A stretch of DNA of 44,162 nucleotides from the NCBI GenBank assembly GCA_903872345.1, contig CAIQKM010000160.1, positions 1 through 44,162 on the forward strand, given 5' to 3'. Positions 33,924-43,448 of this stretch are shown here, piece by piece. Source of the stretch: an uncultured Verrucomicrobia subdivision 3 bacterium. GTDB lineage: Bacteria > Verrucomicrobiota > Verrucomicrobiia > Limisphaerales > UBA11358. Each line of letters begins with the position of its first letter. Within the stretch, counting starts at the first letter, position 1. A program made the position numbers and the translations under genes. The notes under the pieces are model-generated. The model saw nothing but the letters and a program-made list of their open reading frames with translations. It was not told the origin of the DNA and did no database searches.

Positions 33924-35483
33924 TCACTTGCCGGCAATTTCCGTCAATTGCACCGGCTTGTAGCCGCCGCGGGATTTGAAATACAGCAGCAACCCGAGGT
34001 ACGCGACCAGCGTGCCGATCGGGAACAACGCCATCTTGCCCAGCGCGCTGAACTGGCCGGTGGTGGTGGCCGTCTTGAGTGAGTCCTGCGCGGCGGGATC
34101 GGTGATGGCGGCGCTCTTGACCGGGTCAATCGCTTGGTAGGCGCCAAGCAGATAGTTCTTTTCCACCTTCACCGTTTGGTACAGGCCCGGATTGGTCGCG
34201 GCCAATTGTTGGGTGGCGGAGGATTCCTGCAAATAGCCGATGAACGGCGCGCCGAGAATGCCGACCGCCAACATGCCGATGCCGCCGACGGCGTTCAGCG
34301 TGAGCGCGCCGCCTTTGGGACATTGTTCCGAGGTCAGGCCAAGGATGGTCGGCCAGAAGAAGGTCTTGCCCACGCCGTAAAGGGTGGCGGCGGCAAAGAT
34401 GGTGTACATGCCCGCGCCACTGGTCTTGGAAAGCGCGGCGAGGCCGATGGCCGCAATCGCGGAGCAAGTGGTGAGCAGGCCCAGCGGCGAGAGCTTGTGG
34501 ACGAGCGGCCCGGCGAAGAAGCGCAGCACCATCATGATGGCCGAGGTGTAAACCAGCACCCAGGCCGGATTATGCCCGGCGGCTTCCATGGGCGTGGACA
34601 TGAGCGACGTAATCCAGCCGTCCGTGCCGAGCTCGGTGATGGCCTGCGGCATCATGATGAGGATGAGCACGGCCAGCAAAACGCGGCCAAAGGATTTGGT
34701 GACAATGGCAAACAACGCCACCACCGCGCCGGTAAGGCCCCAGACCACGCCGCCGCTCCAGCCGAATACTTGACCGAGCTGGGCAATGACCAAACCGAAG
34801 CCAACCAAGGCGCCGAACACGCCGAGTTCCTTCAACATTTGCAGGTAGCTGACGCCGGCCTGTTCGCGTTCGCTCTTGGGGAATTTGCGGGTGACGAGAA
34901 TGGAGAAAAACACCAGCGCGGGAATCAGGATCAGCCCAAGCGTGAGCCGCCAGTCCTTGTTGTTGGCCAGCGCAATGGTACACAGACCGCCCAGCACGAG
35001 GCCGCCCGGCCACCCGGAGTGCAGGCGGTTCAACCAGCGGGTCTTGTCCGTCTTGAACATCGTGGTGACAATGGGATTAATATAAGATTCCACGCTGCCA
35101 TTGCCGAGGCCGAGGATGATGCTGCCCCAGAATAACAACTGATGGCCGTGCTTTTGCGCCGCCACCAAGGCGTCGCCGCTCACGCCTTGAATGCTCTGGT
35201 ACGCCGCAAACGCCAGCGCGCAGTAAATCAGATAACTGACGAAGGAAAAGACCATCGCCACCTTGTAGCCAATGCGGTCAATGAAGAGGCTGAAGATGAT
35301 GATGCTCACGCCGAAGGGCCAGATGCCGGCGCCCTGGAGTTCGCCCACGTCCACCTTGTCGAGACCGAAGTCGGTCACGAACTGGCCGCCGCACAGAATC
35401 ATGCGGCTGATGAACGCGTAGCTGGTGGTGATGAGGGCAATAAAGCAGCCCCAGAACAGGATGGTATCGTGACGTTGGTTCAT
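33924..35483 (-). CDS. MFS transporter
   Basis: A 519-residue permease with about 12 transmembrane segments. The N-terminal half has 'FWGSIILGLGNGSVESYINP', typical of the sugar-type MFS proteins common beside Gfo/Idh/MocA genes in Verrucomicrobiota and Planctomycetota. The second half has 'LRFFAGPLVHKLSPLGLL' and 'ATLYGVGKTFFWPTILGLTS'. A ~70-residue soluble insertion precedes the last helix. It probably imports a sugar or sugar acid by proton symport. It is transcribed toward the TPR gene, with only two bases between the two stops. Confidence 0.9.
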   Translation of the reverse strand: MNQRHDTILFWGCFIALITTSYAFISRMILCGGQFVTDFGLDKVDVGELQGAGIWPFGVSIIIFSLFIDRIGYKVAMVFSFVSYLIYCALAFAAYQSIQGVSGDALVAAQKHGHQLLFWGSIILGLGNGSVESYINPIVTTMFKTDKTRWLNRLHSGWPGGLVLGGLCTIALANNKDWRLTLGLILIPALVFFSILVTRKFPKSEREQAGVSYLQMLKELGVFGALVGFGLVIAQLGQVFGWSGGVVWGLTGAVVALFAIVTKSFGRVLLAVLILIMMPQAITELGTDGWITSLMSTPMEAAGHNPAWVLVYTSAIMMVLRFFAGPLVHKLSPLGLLTTCSAIAAIGLAALSKTSGAGMYTIFAAATLYGVGKTFFWPTILGLTSEQCPKGGALTLNAVGGIGMLAVGILGAPFIGYLQESSATQQLAATNPGLYQTVKVEKNYLLGAYQAIDPVKSAAITDPAAQDSLKTATTTGQFSALGKMALFPIGTLVAYLGLLLYFKSRGGYKPVQLTEIAGK

Positions 35484-35707
35484 GTCGTTGGAATTGGCCT
35501 ATATGCTCCGGGCTCCGCGCCAACTGTCAATCGTAAATTGCTGGAAAAAGAGGGGGAGTCCCGTTTACCGTCGGATACCAGTCCGGCTGTAGTCGAGGAC
35601 GGGCGCACTCCGCGATGCAGCAAAAATTGCGATGACTATGGCAATTAAAGTACACCTTGTTTGCTTCCCATCCGGCGGGAATTCTGTCATTTATGGTTCA
35701 GACAATT

Positions 35708-36676
35708 ATGGCCGCTGAACGACCCATCATCATCTGCACCCGTGGCAGCGCGCTGGCGCTGGTGCAGGCCAACCTGATCGCCGCCCAATGCCGCGCCGCC
35801 TTTCCGGCGCTGACCTTCGAGCTGCAGATCATCAAAACCACGGGCGACAAGCTGCAAAAGAGCTCCCTTTCCCAAAAAGGCGAGACGCTGCCCAAGGGGC
35901 TGTTCACCAAGGAACTGGAAGTCGCCCTCGCCAATCACGAGGCGGACATTGCCGTCCATAGCCTGAAAGATTTGCCCACCGACCTGCCGGACGGCCTGAT
36001 TCTGGCCGCCACGCCGAAACGCGAGGATGTGCGCGATGTGCTCATCTACCGCGCCCCGTCCGCCACCCTGCGCGGTTTCCCACCGCACGCGACCATCCAG
36101 GATTTTCCGCCAGGCGCCACCATTGCCACCAGCAGCACCCGGCGCAAGATGTCGCTGCTCGCCGTACGGCCGGACCTGAACATCGTCGAAATTCGCGGCA
36201 ACGTCAGCACGCGCATGCAAAAGGTTGCCGACCGCGGCGAACTGGACGCCACCATTCTGGCGCTCGCCGGCATGACCCGGTTGAAATTTAAAATCAATCC
36301 CGATGGCACGATCAGCGGCGACGCCGTGCCCGCCGGTATGCTGGCTTCCGTGCTGGACTTGGAAACCATGCTCCCCTGCGTGGGACAGGGGGCCATCGGC
36401 ATCGAAACCCGCGCCGGCGATGCGCGCATTGCCGCCATCATGGCCAAACTCAATCACGCCGAAACCTTCCAAGCCGTCACCGCCGAACGCTCGTTCCTGC
36501 GCGGCATGGGCGGCGGCTGCCAGAGTCCCGTTGGCGCCCATGCGGTCATCAACGGTGACACCATTTCGCTCAAAGCCATTTCCTTCCGCGATCAAACCGT
36601 GAAGCGCGGCGAAGCCTCTCGCCCGGTCAGCGAAGCGGCGGCGCTCGGCGAACAGATCGCGGCGCAGTTGAAGTAA
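35708..36676 (+). CDS. hemC: Hydroxymethylbilane synthase (porphobilinogen deaminase)
   Basis: HemC joins four porphobilinogens into hydroxymethylbilane in haem synthesis. The 322-residue protein has 'CTRGSALALVQANLI' at the start, 'IKTTGDK', 'GLFTKELEVAL', 'DIAVHSLKDLPTDLPDGL', 'TSSTRRKM' and 'EIRGNVSTRMQKV'. The dipyrromethane cofactor cysteine is in 'GMGGGCQSPVGAHAVI'. ATG 35708 sits just before the conserved start; ATG 35693 and TTG 35657 are also open. It is alone, far from hemA (13404-14444), and divergent from the MFS gene. A perfect 12-bp hairpin follows the stop by ~100 bases. Confidence 0.96.
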   Translation: MAAERPIIICTRGSALALVQANLIAAQCRAAFPALTFELQIIKTTGDKLQKSSLSQKGETLPKGLFTKELEVALANHEADIAVHSLKDLPTDLPDGLILAATPKREDVRDVLIYRAPSATLRGFPPHATIQDFPPGATIATSSTRRKMSLLAVRPDLNIVEIRGNVSTRMQKVADRGELDATILALAGMTRLKFKINPDGTISGDAVPAGMLASVLDLETMLPCVGQGAIGIETRAGDARIAAIMAKLNHAETFQAVTAERSFLRGMGGGCQSPVGAHAVINGDTISLKAISFRDQTVKRGEASRPVSEAAALGEQIAAQLK

Positions 36677-36776
36677 TTAACGTTTTTTGCCAGTGGCATT
36701 TCAAATGCCGCTTGGGCCGTTGAGTGGGCCAATGGCGGGCATGTGAAAAAGCCAATTTCCCCGGCCGATTATCTTT

Positions 36777-36805
36777 GAAATCTTGCAATGAGGTTGCAAG
36801 ATTTC
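36777..36805. terminator. Hairpin downstream of hemC
   Basis: Perfect 12-bp stem 'GAAATCTTGCAA' / 'TTGCAAGATTTC' with a five-base loop, between convergent hemC and the sialidase-like gene. No T-run follows, so rho-independent termination is uncertain. A smaller palindrome 'GGCATTTCAAATGCC' lies upstream, near 36695-36709. Confidence 0.5.
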
Positions 36806-36925
36806 AAGCAAGTTGCTTCACAGTGCCCAAAGGATCCCCTGAACGCGACCGCTTCTTTCCCGGCGACGACTTCAGCCCGCCATGATCCGAACAAACTTAT
36901 TTAATCTACCCATTTTAGTTTGGGC

Positions 36926-38011
36926 TTACTTGGGCCAGATGCCGTCGATGATGGGGCGGAGGGTGAGCTTGGCCGGATCAATGACCACATGCCGGATGCG
37001 TTTGCGTTCCCAGGTGTAGGTGATGTGGACGAGGCCGTCGGCGGTTTGGATGACGGCGGGGTAGGCGAAGCCGCTGGGGGCATTGGCATCGTTTTCGAGG
37101 ACGAGGGCGGCGGACCAGTTTTTGCCATCGGCGGAGACGGCGACGTTGAGGGGGCTGCGGCCTTTGTTCTTGGTCTGGTCGCGGGTGTTGTGATTGTACA
37201 CGAGGAGTTGGCGGCCATCGTGCAAGGTGACTGCGTCGGTGCCGGAGTCGGGATTGGGCAAATCGAGGAGGGTCATCTTGCCCCAGGTGAAACCGTTGTC
37301 GTCGGACCAGATTTGAAACAGCTTGTCATTGTGGGTGCGGCCGATGGCTTGGAGCCGGCCGCCGGGGTGAAAGAGGATGCTGGGCTGGATGGCACCGATG
37401 GTTTTGCCGTCGTTCACGGGGGGCGTGGCGGTCCAGGTTTGGCCGAAGTTGCCGGTGCGCTCAAAATGCACGCGCCAGCCGCCGTCGCCTTCGGTACTGC
37501 TGCCGCAAAGGATCGTGCCATCGGCGAGTTGCACGGGTTTGTTTTTGATGGGGCCGAGAATGCCGGTGGGCAGGCGGACGGGCTTGGACCAAGTCTGGCC
37601 GTCATTGGTGGAAGTGGTGAGCATGCCCCACCATTCGGCGGGTTTGGGGCCGACTTTATAAAAGAGCAGGAGGGGACCGCCTTTGGGCTGGAAGAGCACG
37701 GGGTTCCAAGTGGGGAGCCGGTTGGTAGCGAAGCCGACGCCGTTGGCGACTTCCTGGGGCGCGGTCCATTGGCCTTGTTCCTGACGCGCGACGTAGATGC
37801 AGACATCCGGGTTGCGTTCGGCGGTGCCACCGAACCAAGCGGCGACGAGGCCGGATTTGGTCTCGGCCAGCGTGGAGGCGTGGCAGGAGGGAAAGGGCGC
37901 GGATTCGTAGATGAATTCGGTTTTCAGGATGGCGGGGGACTGGGCGGCGCGGGCACCGAACGAGAGCATAATCAAAAGCGAGGATAGAAGAAATGGGGAA
38001 ACATCCAACAT
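36926..38011 (-). CDS. Secreted sialidase-family (Asp-box) protein
   Basis: About 361 residues: signal peptide 'MLDVSPFLLSSLLIMLSFGA', cleaved near 'ARAAQS', then a six-bladed propeller-like sequence with Asp-box motifs ('STNDGQTWSKP', 'NFGQTWT', 'SDDNGFTW', 'SADGKNWS'). In the exo-alpha-sialidase/BNR superfamily this fold binds and sometimes cleaves sugars. The catalytic Arg triad cannot be confirmed, so sialidase activity is not assured. The frame is open further upstream to 38392, but that part reads two common spurious repeats. ATG 38011 lies inside a 7-bp tandem repeat. It is third on the minus strand after CE15 and GH78 genes, suggesting a role in the same polysaccharide degradation. 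Confidence 0.85.
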   Translation of the reverse strand: MLDVSPFLLSSLLIMLSFGARAAQSPAILKTEFIYESAPFPSCHASTLAETKSGLVAAWFGGTAERNPDVCIYVARQEQGQWTAPQEVANGVGFATNRLPTWNPVLFQPKGGPLLLFYKVGPKPAEWWGMLTTSTNDGQTWSKPVRLPTGILGPIKNKPVQLADGTILCGSSTEGDGGWRVHFERTGNFGQTWTATPPVNDGKTIGAIQPSILFHPGGRLQAIGRTHNDKLFQIWSDDNGFTWGKMTLLDLPNPDSGTDAVTLHDGRQLLVYNHNTRDQTKNKGRSPLNVAVSADGKNWSAALVLENDANAPSGFAYPAVIQTADGLVHITYTWERKRIRHVVIDPAKLTLRPIIDGIWPK

Positions 38012-38034
38012 CCAACATCCAACACCCAACATCC
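38000..38034. repeat. Five tandem 7-bp units (AACATCC) at the start of the sialidase-like gene
   Basis: Five units of AACATCC, one with a T-to-C change, overlapping the candidate start codons (38011 and 38032). The unit length is not a multiple of three, so a change in copy number would alter the frame of any translation starting upstream of the array. Confidence 0.85.
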
Positions 38035-38324
38035 AGTGCCGGGGCGATGGCGGCGCCGATGGTGGATGGAAGTTGGCTAAAGGCGTGCCGCTGGATTCGC
38101 GCGTGGGAAATCGGCGGCCAGATGGTGTAACGCTCGCCCTCACCCCGGCCCTCTCCCCCATGGAGAGGGAGAAACGGTTGCCGCGTTTTGACTCTGCCGA
38201 GTGAGCGGGTGGTTCACACGCAACGAAAGCAGCAAAGAGTGCTGCTGATGGTAAAGTCAACCGGCTGGCCGTGGTCACATGGTTTGTATTATCCGTGTTC
38301 ATCAGTGTCCATCCGTGGTGAAAA
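38035..38324. other. Intergenic region with common dispersed repeats
   Basis: Contains an inverted 'CCCTCTCCCCCATGGAGAGGG' type unit (~38150-38172; shown at under its full length) and a half palindrome 'TATCCGTGTTCATCAGTGTC' (~38290-38325) related to E1. No gene is supported; open frames here translate the well-known spurious repeat peptides. Confidence 0.6.
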
Positions 38325-41300
38325 TCAGGGCAGTTCGCTTTTGAAATGGTAGGTGCCGCTGCCGAGTTCGTAGGTGGCGCGGTGGTTTTCAAAACGCCCG
38401 GCCGGGACGTTTTCCGCCGTCACAGCTGTGAGGCTGGCTGCGGGGACGGCAACCGTGGCGGTGGTGTTCGCGGGGATGGTGATTTGCCAGTCAAATTGTT
38501 TGCCGGTGCGGTGCCATTCGCTGGTGATGAGGCCATAGGGCGAATGGTGGGAGGCTTGCACATAGGTGAGATCACCAGTGACAGTGGGGGTCATGATAAT
38601 ATGTTTGAAGCCGGGTTGCGCATTGTCAGGGGCGATGCCGGCGAGGTATTCGTAGAACCAGACCACGAGGTCGCCGATGAGCATGACATGGTTGCCGGAG
38701 TTCATGGTGGGGTCGGCGGTGTTGCCGTTCCAGAGTTCCCAGATGGTGGTGGCGCCTTGATTGACCATGTAGCCCCAGCTCGGATAATCGGACTGGCTGG
38801 CGATGGTGTAGCAGAGGTCGGGGCGGCCGTTGTCCGAGAGGACGCGGTTCAGATATTGGCCGCCGATCAGACCGGTGCCGATGTGACCATGGGTGTCGTT
38901 TTCAATCTTGTCCACGAGGTGGGCGAAGATTTTCGCTTTCATATCATCGGGAACCAGACCGAAGGCGAGGGGAAGCACGCAAGAGGTCTGAGTGCCGTTG
39001 GAATACTGACCGTGGTCGCGGTCGAGGAATTTGGCGTTGAAGGCGGCTTTGAATTCCTCGGCAAGGCGTGACCAGCGGCGGGCGTCGTCGGCGAGGTTCA
39101 GCTCGTTGGCGTATTTTTCCATGAGGCGGAGATCGTTGTAAAAATAGGAGGTGGCCAGCAGCGCCTTGTCGGTCTGGCGGGCGGGGTCCTTCGAATGAAT
39201 CAGGGTGGCTTCCTCCGGCGGCACGCACCAGTCGCCGTAGTTGTCGCGGCTGATGATGCCATTGGTGGCGAAGGTGAGCATGTGCTCCATCCACAGTTTC
39301 GCCCCGGCATACTGGCGGCCGATGCTGGCGCTGTCGCCGAACTGGCGTTGCAGGGCGTTGGGAATGATGATGGCGCTGCTGGGCCAGGTGACGTTGTCCG
39401 AATAGATCGGCCAGTAGGCGGGGGCGACGTCGGGGATGATGCCGTTGGGGCGCTGGGCGTCGGTCATGTCCTGCCGCCATTTCGCATAGAGCGGGGCGAT
39501 GTTGAAGAGATAGGACTCGCCTTTGCATTCCTCGGAGCGGTCGCCGAGCCAGCCCTGGCGCTCGTCGCGCTGGGGACAGTCGCTGGGCATGCTGCGGTAA
39601 TTCCCGCGTGTGCCCCAAACGATGTTGGTGTAGATGCGATTGATGAGCTCGTTGGAGCAATGGAAATCGCCGGCGACGGGCAGGTCGTCATTCACGACGC
39701 GGCCTTCGAGCGAATTCAAATCGGGCGTGCCGGGGAAGCCGGTGACTTCGACGAAGCGGAAGCCGTGCGAGGTAAAGCGCGGTTCCCAGACTTCGCCTTT
39801 CTCGCCGCCCTTGAGGGTGTAAAAATCCGTGGCCTCGGCCCCGCGCAGATTGGCCATGTAGAGCGAGCCATCGGGTTTCAATGTTTCGGCGTGGCGAAGG
39901 CGGACGTGCGCGCCCGCCGGACCGGTGACATGCAGGCGGCACCAACCGGCGATGTTTTGGCCGAGATCATAAATAAACACGCCGGGCTTGAGTTCCTTGA
40001 CGGAAACGGGTTTCAACGTGCCGGTGACGCGGATGGGTTCCATCGTCTGGGCGCTCAGTTCGCCGCCGGGCGGGGCGACAATTTGCACCGGTTGCCAGCC
40101 GGTTTGCGCAAGCGGCACAAAACCGGGGCGATCCCAGCCGGGGATTTCGCGGCGGGCATCATATTCTTCGCCGTCGTAATCGTTGTTGGCCGCGATCGGA
40201 CCCTGCGTGGTGAGCCGCCAGGATTCATCGCTGACAACCTGCCGGACTGTGCCATCGGTATATTCGATGCGGAGATTCAGCAGCAGTTTGGGCCAGCCGA
40301 AGCTGACGGTGCCGGCATAGACTTTGCTGCGGTCGGCGAAGAAACGGCCGTTGCCGAGAATCACGCCGATGGCATTGGGGCCGCGCTGGAGATAGTTGGC
40401 GACGTCGTAGGTGACATAAAAATCGCGTTTTTCGTATTGGGCAAAGGCGGGGGAGAGCACGGCATCACCGACCTTGCGGCCGTTCAGATGGAGTTCGGAG
40501 AGACCGAGGCCGGAGAAGGAAACGGTGGCGCGGGCGACGGGTTTCTCGACGGTGAAATCGTTTCGCAACCAGCGGGCGGGCAGGCGGCGGTCTTCGGGCA
40601 CGCGGGTTTCGGTCCATGGCGCGGCACCGGCGGGGCAGAGGACTTTGGCTGGCGTCCAGGCGGAATCATCGAAGTTGGTGGCGGTCCAGCCGGGCACTTC
40701 GTCTTTGCAGGTTTTCCAATGCTCGTCGGTGGGGATGACGAGCGGGTCGCCTTCGGTGAATTCGATTTTGAGCAGGCAGATCACGCCGGCGGGATTGGAG
40801 CTGTCCACGTTATGCCGGCCGGTGAGGCCGAAGACATAGGTCTGGCCGGGTTCGAGGCGGGTGGTGATGTCGTTCCACTTGACGGTTTTGAAATTGTTGC
40901 GGGCGCCGAGATCAAACTGGTTGATCCAGCCGCGACATTCGTTGTCGCCGGTGTATTCAAAAATGGCGCGCTTGATTTCGCGGTTGGCGGGCAGCGTGAC
41001 GACGCGGCGGAAGTAATTTGTTTCCCAAGCGGCGCCGGGGGCGAGCGTGCTGGCGGAGGACCAGATCCAGGAGGTTTCGCTCAGGGTATTGGTCGCATCG
41101 GCACCGTCCCAGCCGATCCATTTGGCTTGCCAGTCGGCCGGATTGAGGATGCCCATGGACCAACAGGCCGGTCGGCTCCAAGGGGAGGCATGATTATCGG
41201 CATCCCAAACGCGGACCTTCCAGTAGTAAGAGGTGCGGGCGGCGAGCGGCGGGCCGGCGTAGGGCACGAGCACGGAGGCGTCGGAGAGAATTCGGCCGCT

Positions 41301-41561
41301 GTCCCAGATGTTGGTGTTGCCGGGTTGCAAGACGCTGGTGGATGGCCCGACGAGGATTTCGTAGGCGGATTGCCGGACGTTGGCGCTGGTGGAATGGAGC
41401 TGCCAGCTCAGGCGGGGGTGGACGGTATCAATGCCCTGGGGGTTTTCGAGGTGCTCGCAGCGGAGGTCGCCAACGGTGGCATTGGCAGCGTGGATAAGAC
41501 CGGGCAGCAGCAGGCCGGCGGATAACAGGGCCAGGACGGAATTACGGCAATTCATATACAT
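38325..41561 (-). CDS. Secreted alpha-L-rhamnosidase (GH78)
   Basis: A 1078-residue exported glycosidase that removes terminal alpha-L-rhamnose from pectin, flavonoids or other glycans. The signal peptide is 'MNCRNSVLALLSAGLLLPGL' and cleavage is near 'IHAANA'. The N-terminal beta domains include 'HPRLSWQLHS' and 'YYWKVRVWDADNHASPW', a hallmark of bacterial GH78. The (alpha/alpha)6 barrel has 'DCPQRDERQGWLGDRSEE' carrying the general acid region, 'WGYMVNQGATTIWELWNG' and 'NSGNHVMLIGDLVVWFYEYL', followed by a C-terminal beta domain. It starts 66 bases after the CE15 stop and is likely in its operon. Confidence 0.95.
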   Translation of the reverse strand: MYMNCRNSVLALLSAGLLLPGLIHAANATVGDLRCEHLENPQGIDTVHPRLSWQLHSTSANVRQSAYEILVGPSTSVLQPGNTNIWDSGRILSDASVLVPYAGPPLAARTSYYWKVRVWDADNHASPWSRPACWSMGILNPADWQAKWIGWDGADATNTLSETSWIWSSASTLAPGAAWETNYFRRVVTLPANREIKRAIFEYTGDNECRGWINQFDLGARNNFKTVKWNDITTRLEPGQTYVFGLTGRHNVDSSNPAGVICLLKIEFTEGDPLVIPTDEHWKTCKDEVPGWTATNFDDSAWTPAKVLCPAGAAPWTETRVPEDRRLPARWLRNDFTVEKPVARATVSFSGLGLSELHLNGRKVGDAVLSPAFAQYEKRDFYVTYDVANYLQRGPNAIGVILGNGRFFADRSKVYAGTVSFGWPKLLLNLRIEYTDGTVRQVVSDESWRLTTQGPIAANNDYDGEEYDARREIPGWDRPGFVPLAQTGWQPVQIVAPPGGELSAQTMEPIRVTGTLKPVSVKELKPGVFIYDLGQNIAGWCRLHVTGPAGAHVRLRHAETLKPDGSLYMANLRGAEATDFYTLKGGEKGEVWEPRFTSHGFRFVEVTGFPGTPDLNSLEGRVVNDDLPVAGDFHCSNELINRIYTNIVWGTRGNYRSMPSDCPQRDERQGWLGDRSEECKGESYLFNIAPLYAKWRQDMTDAQRPNGIIPDVAPAYWPIYSDNVTWPSSAIIIPNALQRQFGDSASIGRQYAGAKLWMEHMLTFATNGIISRDNYGDWCVPPEEATLIHSKDPARQTDKALLATSYFYNDLRLMEKYANELNLADDARRWSRLAEEFKAAFNAKFLDRDHGQYSNGTQTSCVLPLAFGLVPDDMKAKIFAHLVDKIENDTHGHIGTGLIGGQYLNRVLSDNGRPDLCYTIASQSDYPSWGYMVNQGATTIWELWNGNTADPTMNSGNHVMLIGDLVVWFYEYLAGIAPDNAQPGFKHIIMTPTVTGDLTYVQASHHSPYGLITSEWHRTGKQFDWQITIPANTTATVAVPAASLTAVTAENVPAGRFENHRATYELGSGTYHFKSELP

Positions 41562-41627
41562 GGTGAAATCTCCCGGAACTCTACGCCGGGGCGGGCGGAT
41601 TGACGAGGGGCGAGTGTTAAATTGATG

Positions 41628-42887
41628 CTAATTTTTTTGCGAAAAATGCGCGTCGGCAAAATCAAGAAAGTGCTCCCAGTCCAGCGGATAGACATCATGC
41701 TTGCCGGTGTGGCAGTTAAAGCTGAGGTCGTGCAGGAGGGGATGATCGAGCGCGGGGAAATCGGTTTCAGTGAGACCGGTCTGACCGAGCAACTGGTACA
41801 CGGGGGTGGCGGCGCGGGCGGCGAGGAATTCGCCATGCGGGTCGCCCCAGAGGTCTTCGCTGCCGGTGTTGAGGAAGAGCGGGCGCGGCGCGATGAGAGA
41901 GATGAGGCAGTGGGAATCCACCGGGAGATTGGTCCAGTGATGGGCGAATTGCTGGAAGTTGCCGCACATCCAATAAGGGAAGTGATGGGCCACGTCATCC
42001 ACGGTTTCGCCGTAATCGCGGCGGGAGAGGGAAGCGCCCATTTCGCCGGAGCAATTGGCGATGACGGCGGCGAAACGAGTATCCTGCGCGCCGGCCCAAA
42101 GGGCGGTTTTGCCGAGACGGGAATGGCCGAAGAGAATGATGCGCTTGGGATCCACGTCGTGGTCGGTGGCCAGATAATCCAAGGCGCGGCTCGCACCCCA
42201 GGCCCAGGCGCCAATGGCCCCCCAGCCGTCGGGGCCGGGGGCGGGGAAATTCTTGTGGACGCCGTAGGGAAGGCCCGCGCCGCCGGGGAGGTCGGGCTCA
42301 ATTTCGCAGTAGTTAACGAATGCGATGCCGTAACCGCGGGCGAGGGTGGCGGCGACGTTCCAATTATTGGAGGCCTGGCCGCGCACGGGATTGACCGGCA
42401 TTTGCAATGCACGGGTCTTGGGATTCCAACCGGGAAAGATGGCGATGGCGGGATCGGTGCAAATGGTGTAATTACCGCCGAATTGCAGGCAGAGGAAGGT
42501 GGGCGCGGCGGGTTTGCCGGCGGGAGTGTAGAGCAACAGATGGGCGACGGGGCCTACGGGGGTGCCGGAGAAATTGATTTCAACCTGCTTGCGGGTGGCG
42601 GTACCGCCGAGGGCATTGGTGTCGGTATCCCAGACATTAAAGGTGGTATTGGTGCCGGGGGCGGGGCTGCGGCCAAAAATGTTGGCGCGATAGAGTTCGA
42701 GGATTTCCGGGCGGCGGACGTTGTACCACGTGGCGGCATTGGTCACGGGGGTGCCATCGGCGCAGACCAGAGGATCGGGCAGGGTGTAGGTGCCGACCTT
42801 GGTTTCGTCGTAATTGGAGGCGCGGGCGGCGAGGGTGACCGCGAGGGCGGTCAGCAGCAGAAAAATGCGGTTGTGCGGGGCGGACAT
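41628..42887 (-). CDS. Secreted glucuronoyl esterase-like protein (CE15)
   Basis: A 419-residue exported alpha/beta hydrolase. Signal: 'MSAPHNRIFLLLTALAVTLA' then 'ARA'. The nucleophile elbow is 'FGHSRLGKTALWAGAQDTRF' with the serine and the CE15 Arg/Lys, followed by 'NCSGEMGASLSRRDYGETVD', and the catalytic histidine in 'GKHDVYPLDWEHFLDF'. CE15 enzymes cleave esters of 4-O-methylglucuronic acid, including lignin-xylan links, so the operon may act on plant hemicellulose or pectin. ATG 42887 is chosen; the frame continues upstream through leader repeats. First gene after leader L2. Confidence 0.92.
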   Translation of the reverse strand: MSAPHNRIFLLLTALAVTLAARASNYDETKVGTYTLPDPLVCADGTPVTNAATWYNVRRPEILELYRANIFGRSPAPGTNTTFNVWDTDTNALGGTATRKQVEINFSGTPVGPVAHLLLYTPAGKPAAPTFLCLQFGGNYTICTDPAIAIFPGWNPKTRALQMPVNPVRGQASNNWNVAATLARGYGIAFVNYCEIEPDLPGGAGLPYGVHKNFPAPGPDGWGAIGAWAWGASRALDYLATDHDVDPKRIILFGHSRLGKTALWAGAQDTRFAAVIANCSGEMGASLSRRDYGETVDDVAHHFPYWMCGNFQQFAHHWTNLPVDSHCLISLIAPRPLFLNTGSEDLWGDPHGEFLAARAATPVYQLLGQTGLTETDFPALDHPLLHDLSFNCHTGKHDVYPLDWEHFLDFADAHFSQKN

Positions 42888-43392
42888 GGGGTCAGGATGC
42901 CGGGGGGCGGGGCGGGGCGTCAATGGTGGAAAATTTGGCGTTTGCCTTGATAAGGCACGATTAGCCTTGATTGCTGGGGAAATCGGGCGCGGATTTCGGG
43001 TTTCGGAGATCGGGGGGCGGTAACCGCGAAATACGCGAAATACGCGAACGGGGGAGGTTGAACCGCCGATAAACGCGGATGAACGCAGATGGGGGCGGCA
43101 TCGCGCGGGGCGGCAAACGGAGCGGAGCGGCCGGCGGGTTTGGACGTTGCTGCGCCCGAGGACGGGCGCGCTCCGGGAATTGGGCGTTTGCCTTGATGAG
43201 GCTTGATCATGCACAATTAAAGGGTTTTTTGCCTTGATTGAGCCTTGATTGTGGGGAAGAGGCCGTCCCCACCCCGCACGGGGGAGGGCGCGATCAACTG
43301 GGAGACATGTCTCCCAGTTCCAAAGCGGCGTCATGCCGCCGCACTCCACCGGGGCGGGCGGTCAGCCGGGCGCGAGTTTATCCGTGACGGTG

Positions 43393-43409
43393 AGTTTACC
43401 AGGTAAACC
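43393..43409. promoter_or_regulatory. Operator-like palindrome of leader L2
   Basis: AGTTTACCAGGTAAACC on the plus strand, matching the L1 site (27571-27587) at 15 of 17 positions when read in operon direction, and placed 12 bases after the -10 element. Confidence 0.6.
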
Positions 43410-43421
43410 TCCAACGGGTTT

Positions 43422-43448
43422 AATATAGCACGGGTTTTTAAAATGCAA
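43422..43448 (-). promoter_or_regulatory. Promoter of leader L2 (extended -10)
   Basis: On the minus strand TTGCAT (43448-43443) and TATATT (43427-43422) with a 15-base spacer and TGC before the -10, identical in layout to L1. Confidence 0.62.

Noticed and set aside
38035..38392. N-terminal extension of the sialidase-like gene to 38392
   Set aside because: The extra ~120 residues translate common dispersed repeats (peptides like 'LSMGERAGVRAS' and 'MLGVGCWMLDV'), and a good signal peptide starts at 38011.
42888..43349. N-terminal extension of the CE15 gene through leader L2
   Set aside because: The added 154 residues read leader repeats and precede a proper signal peptide at 42887.
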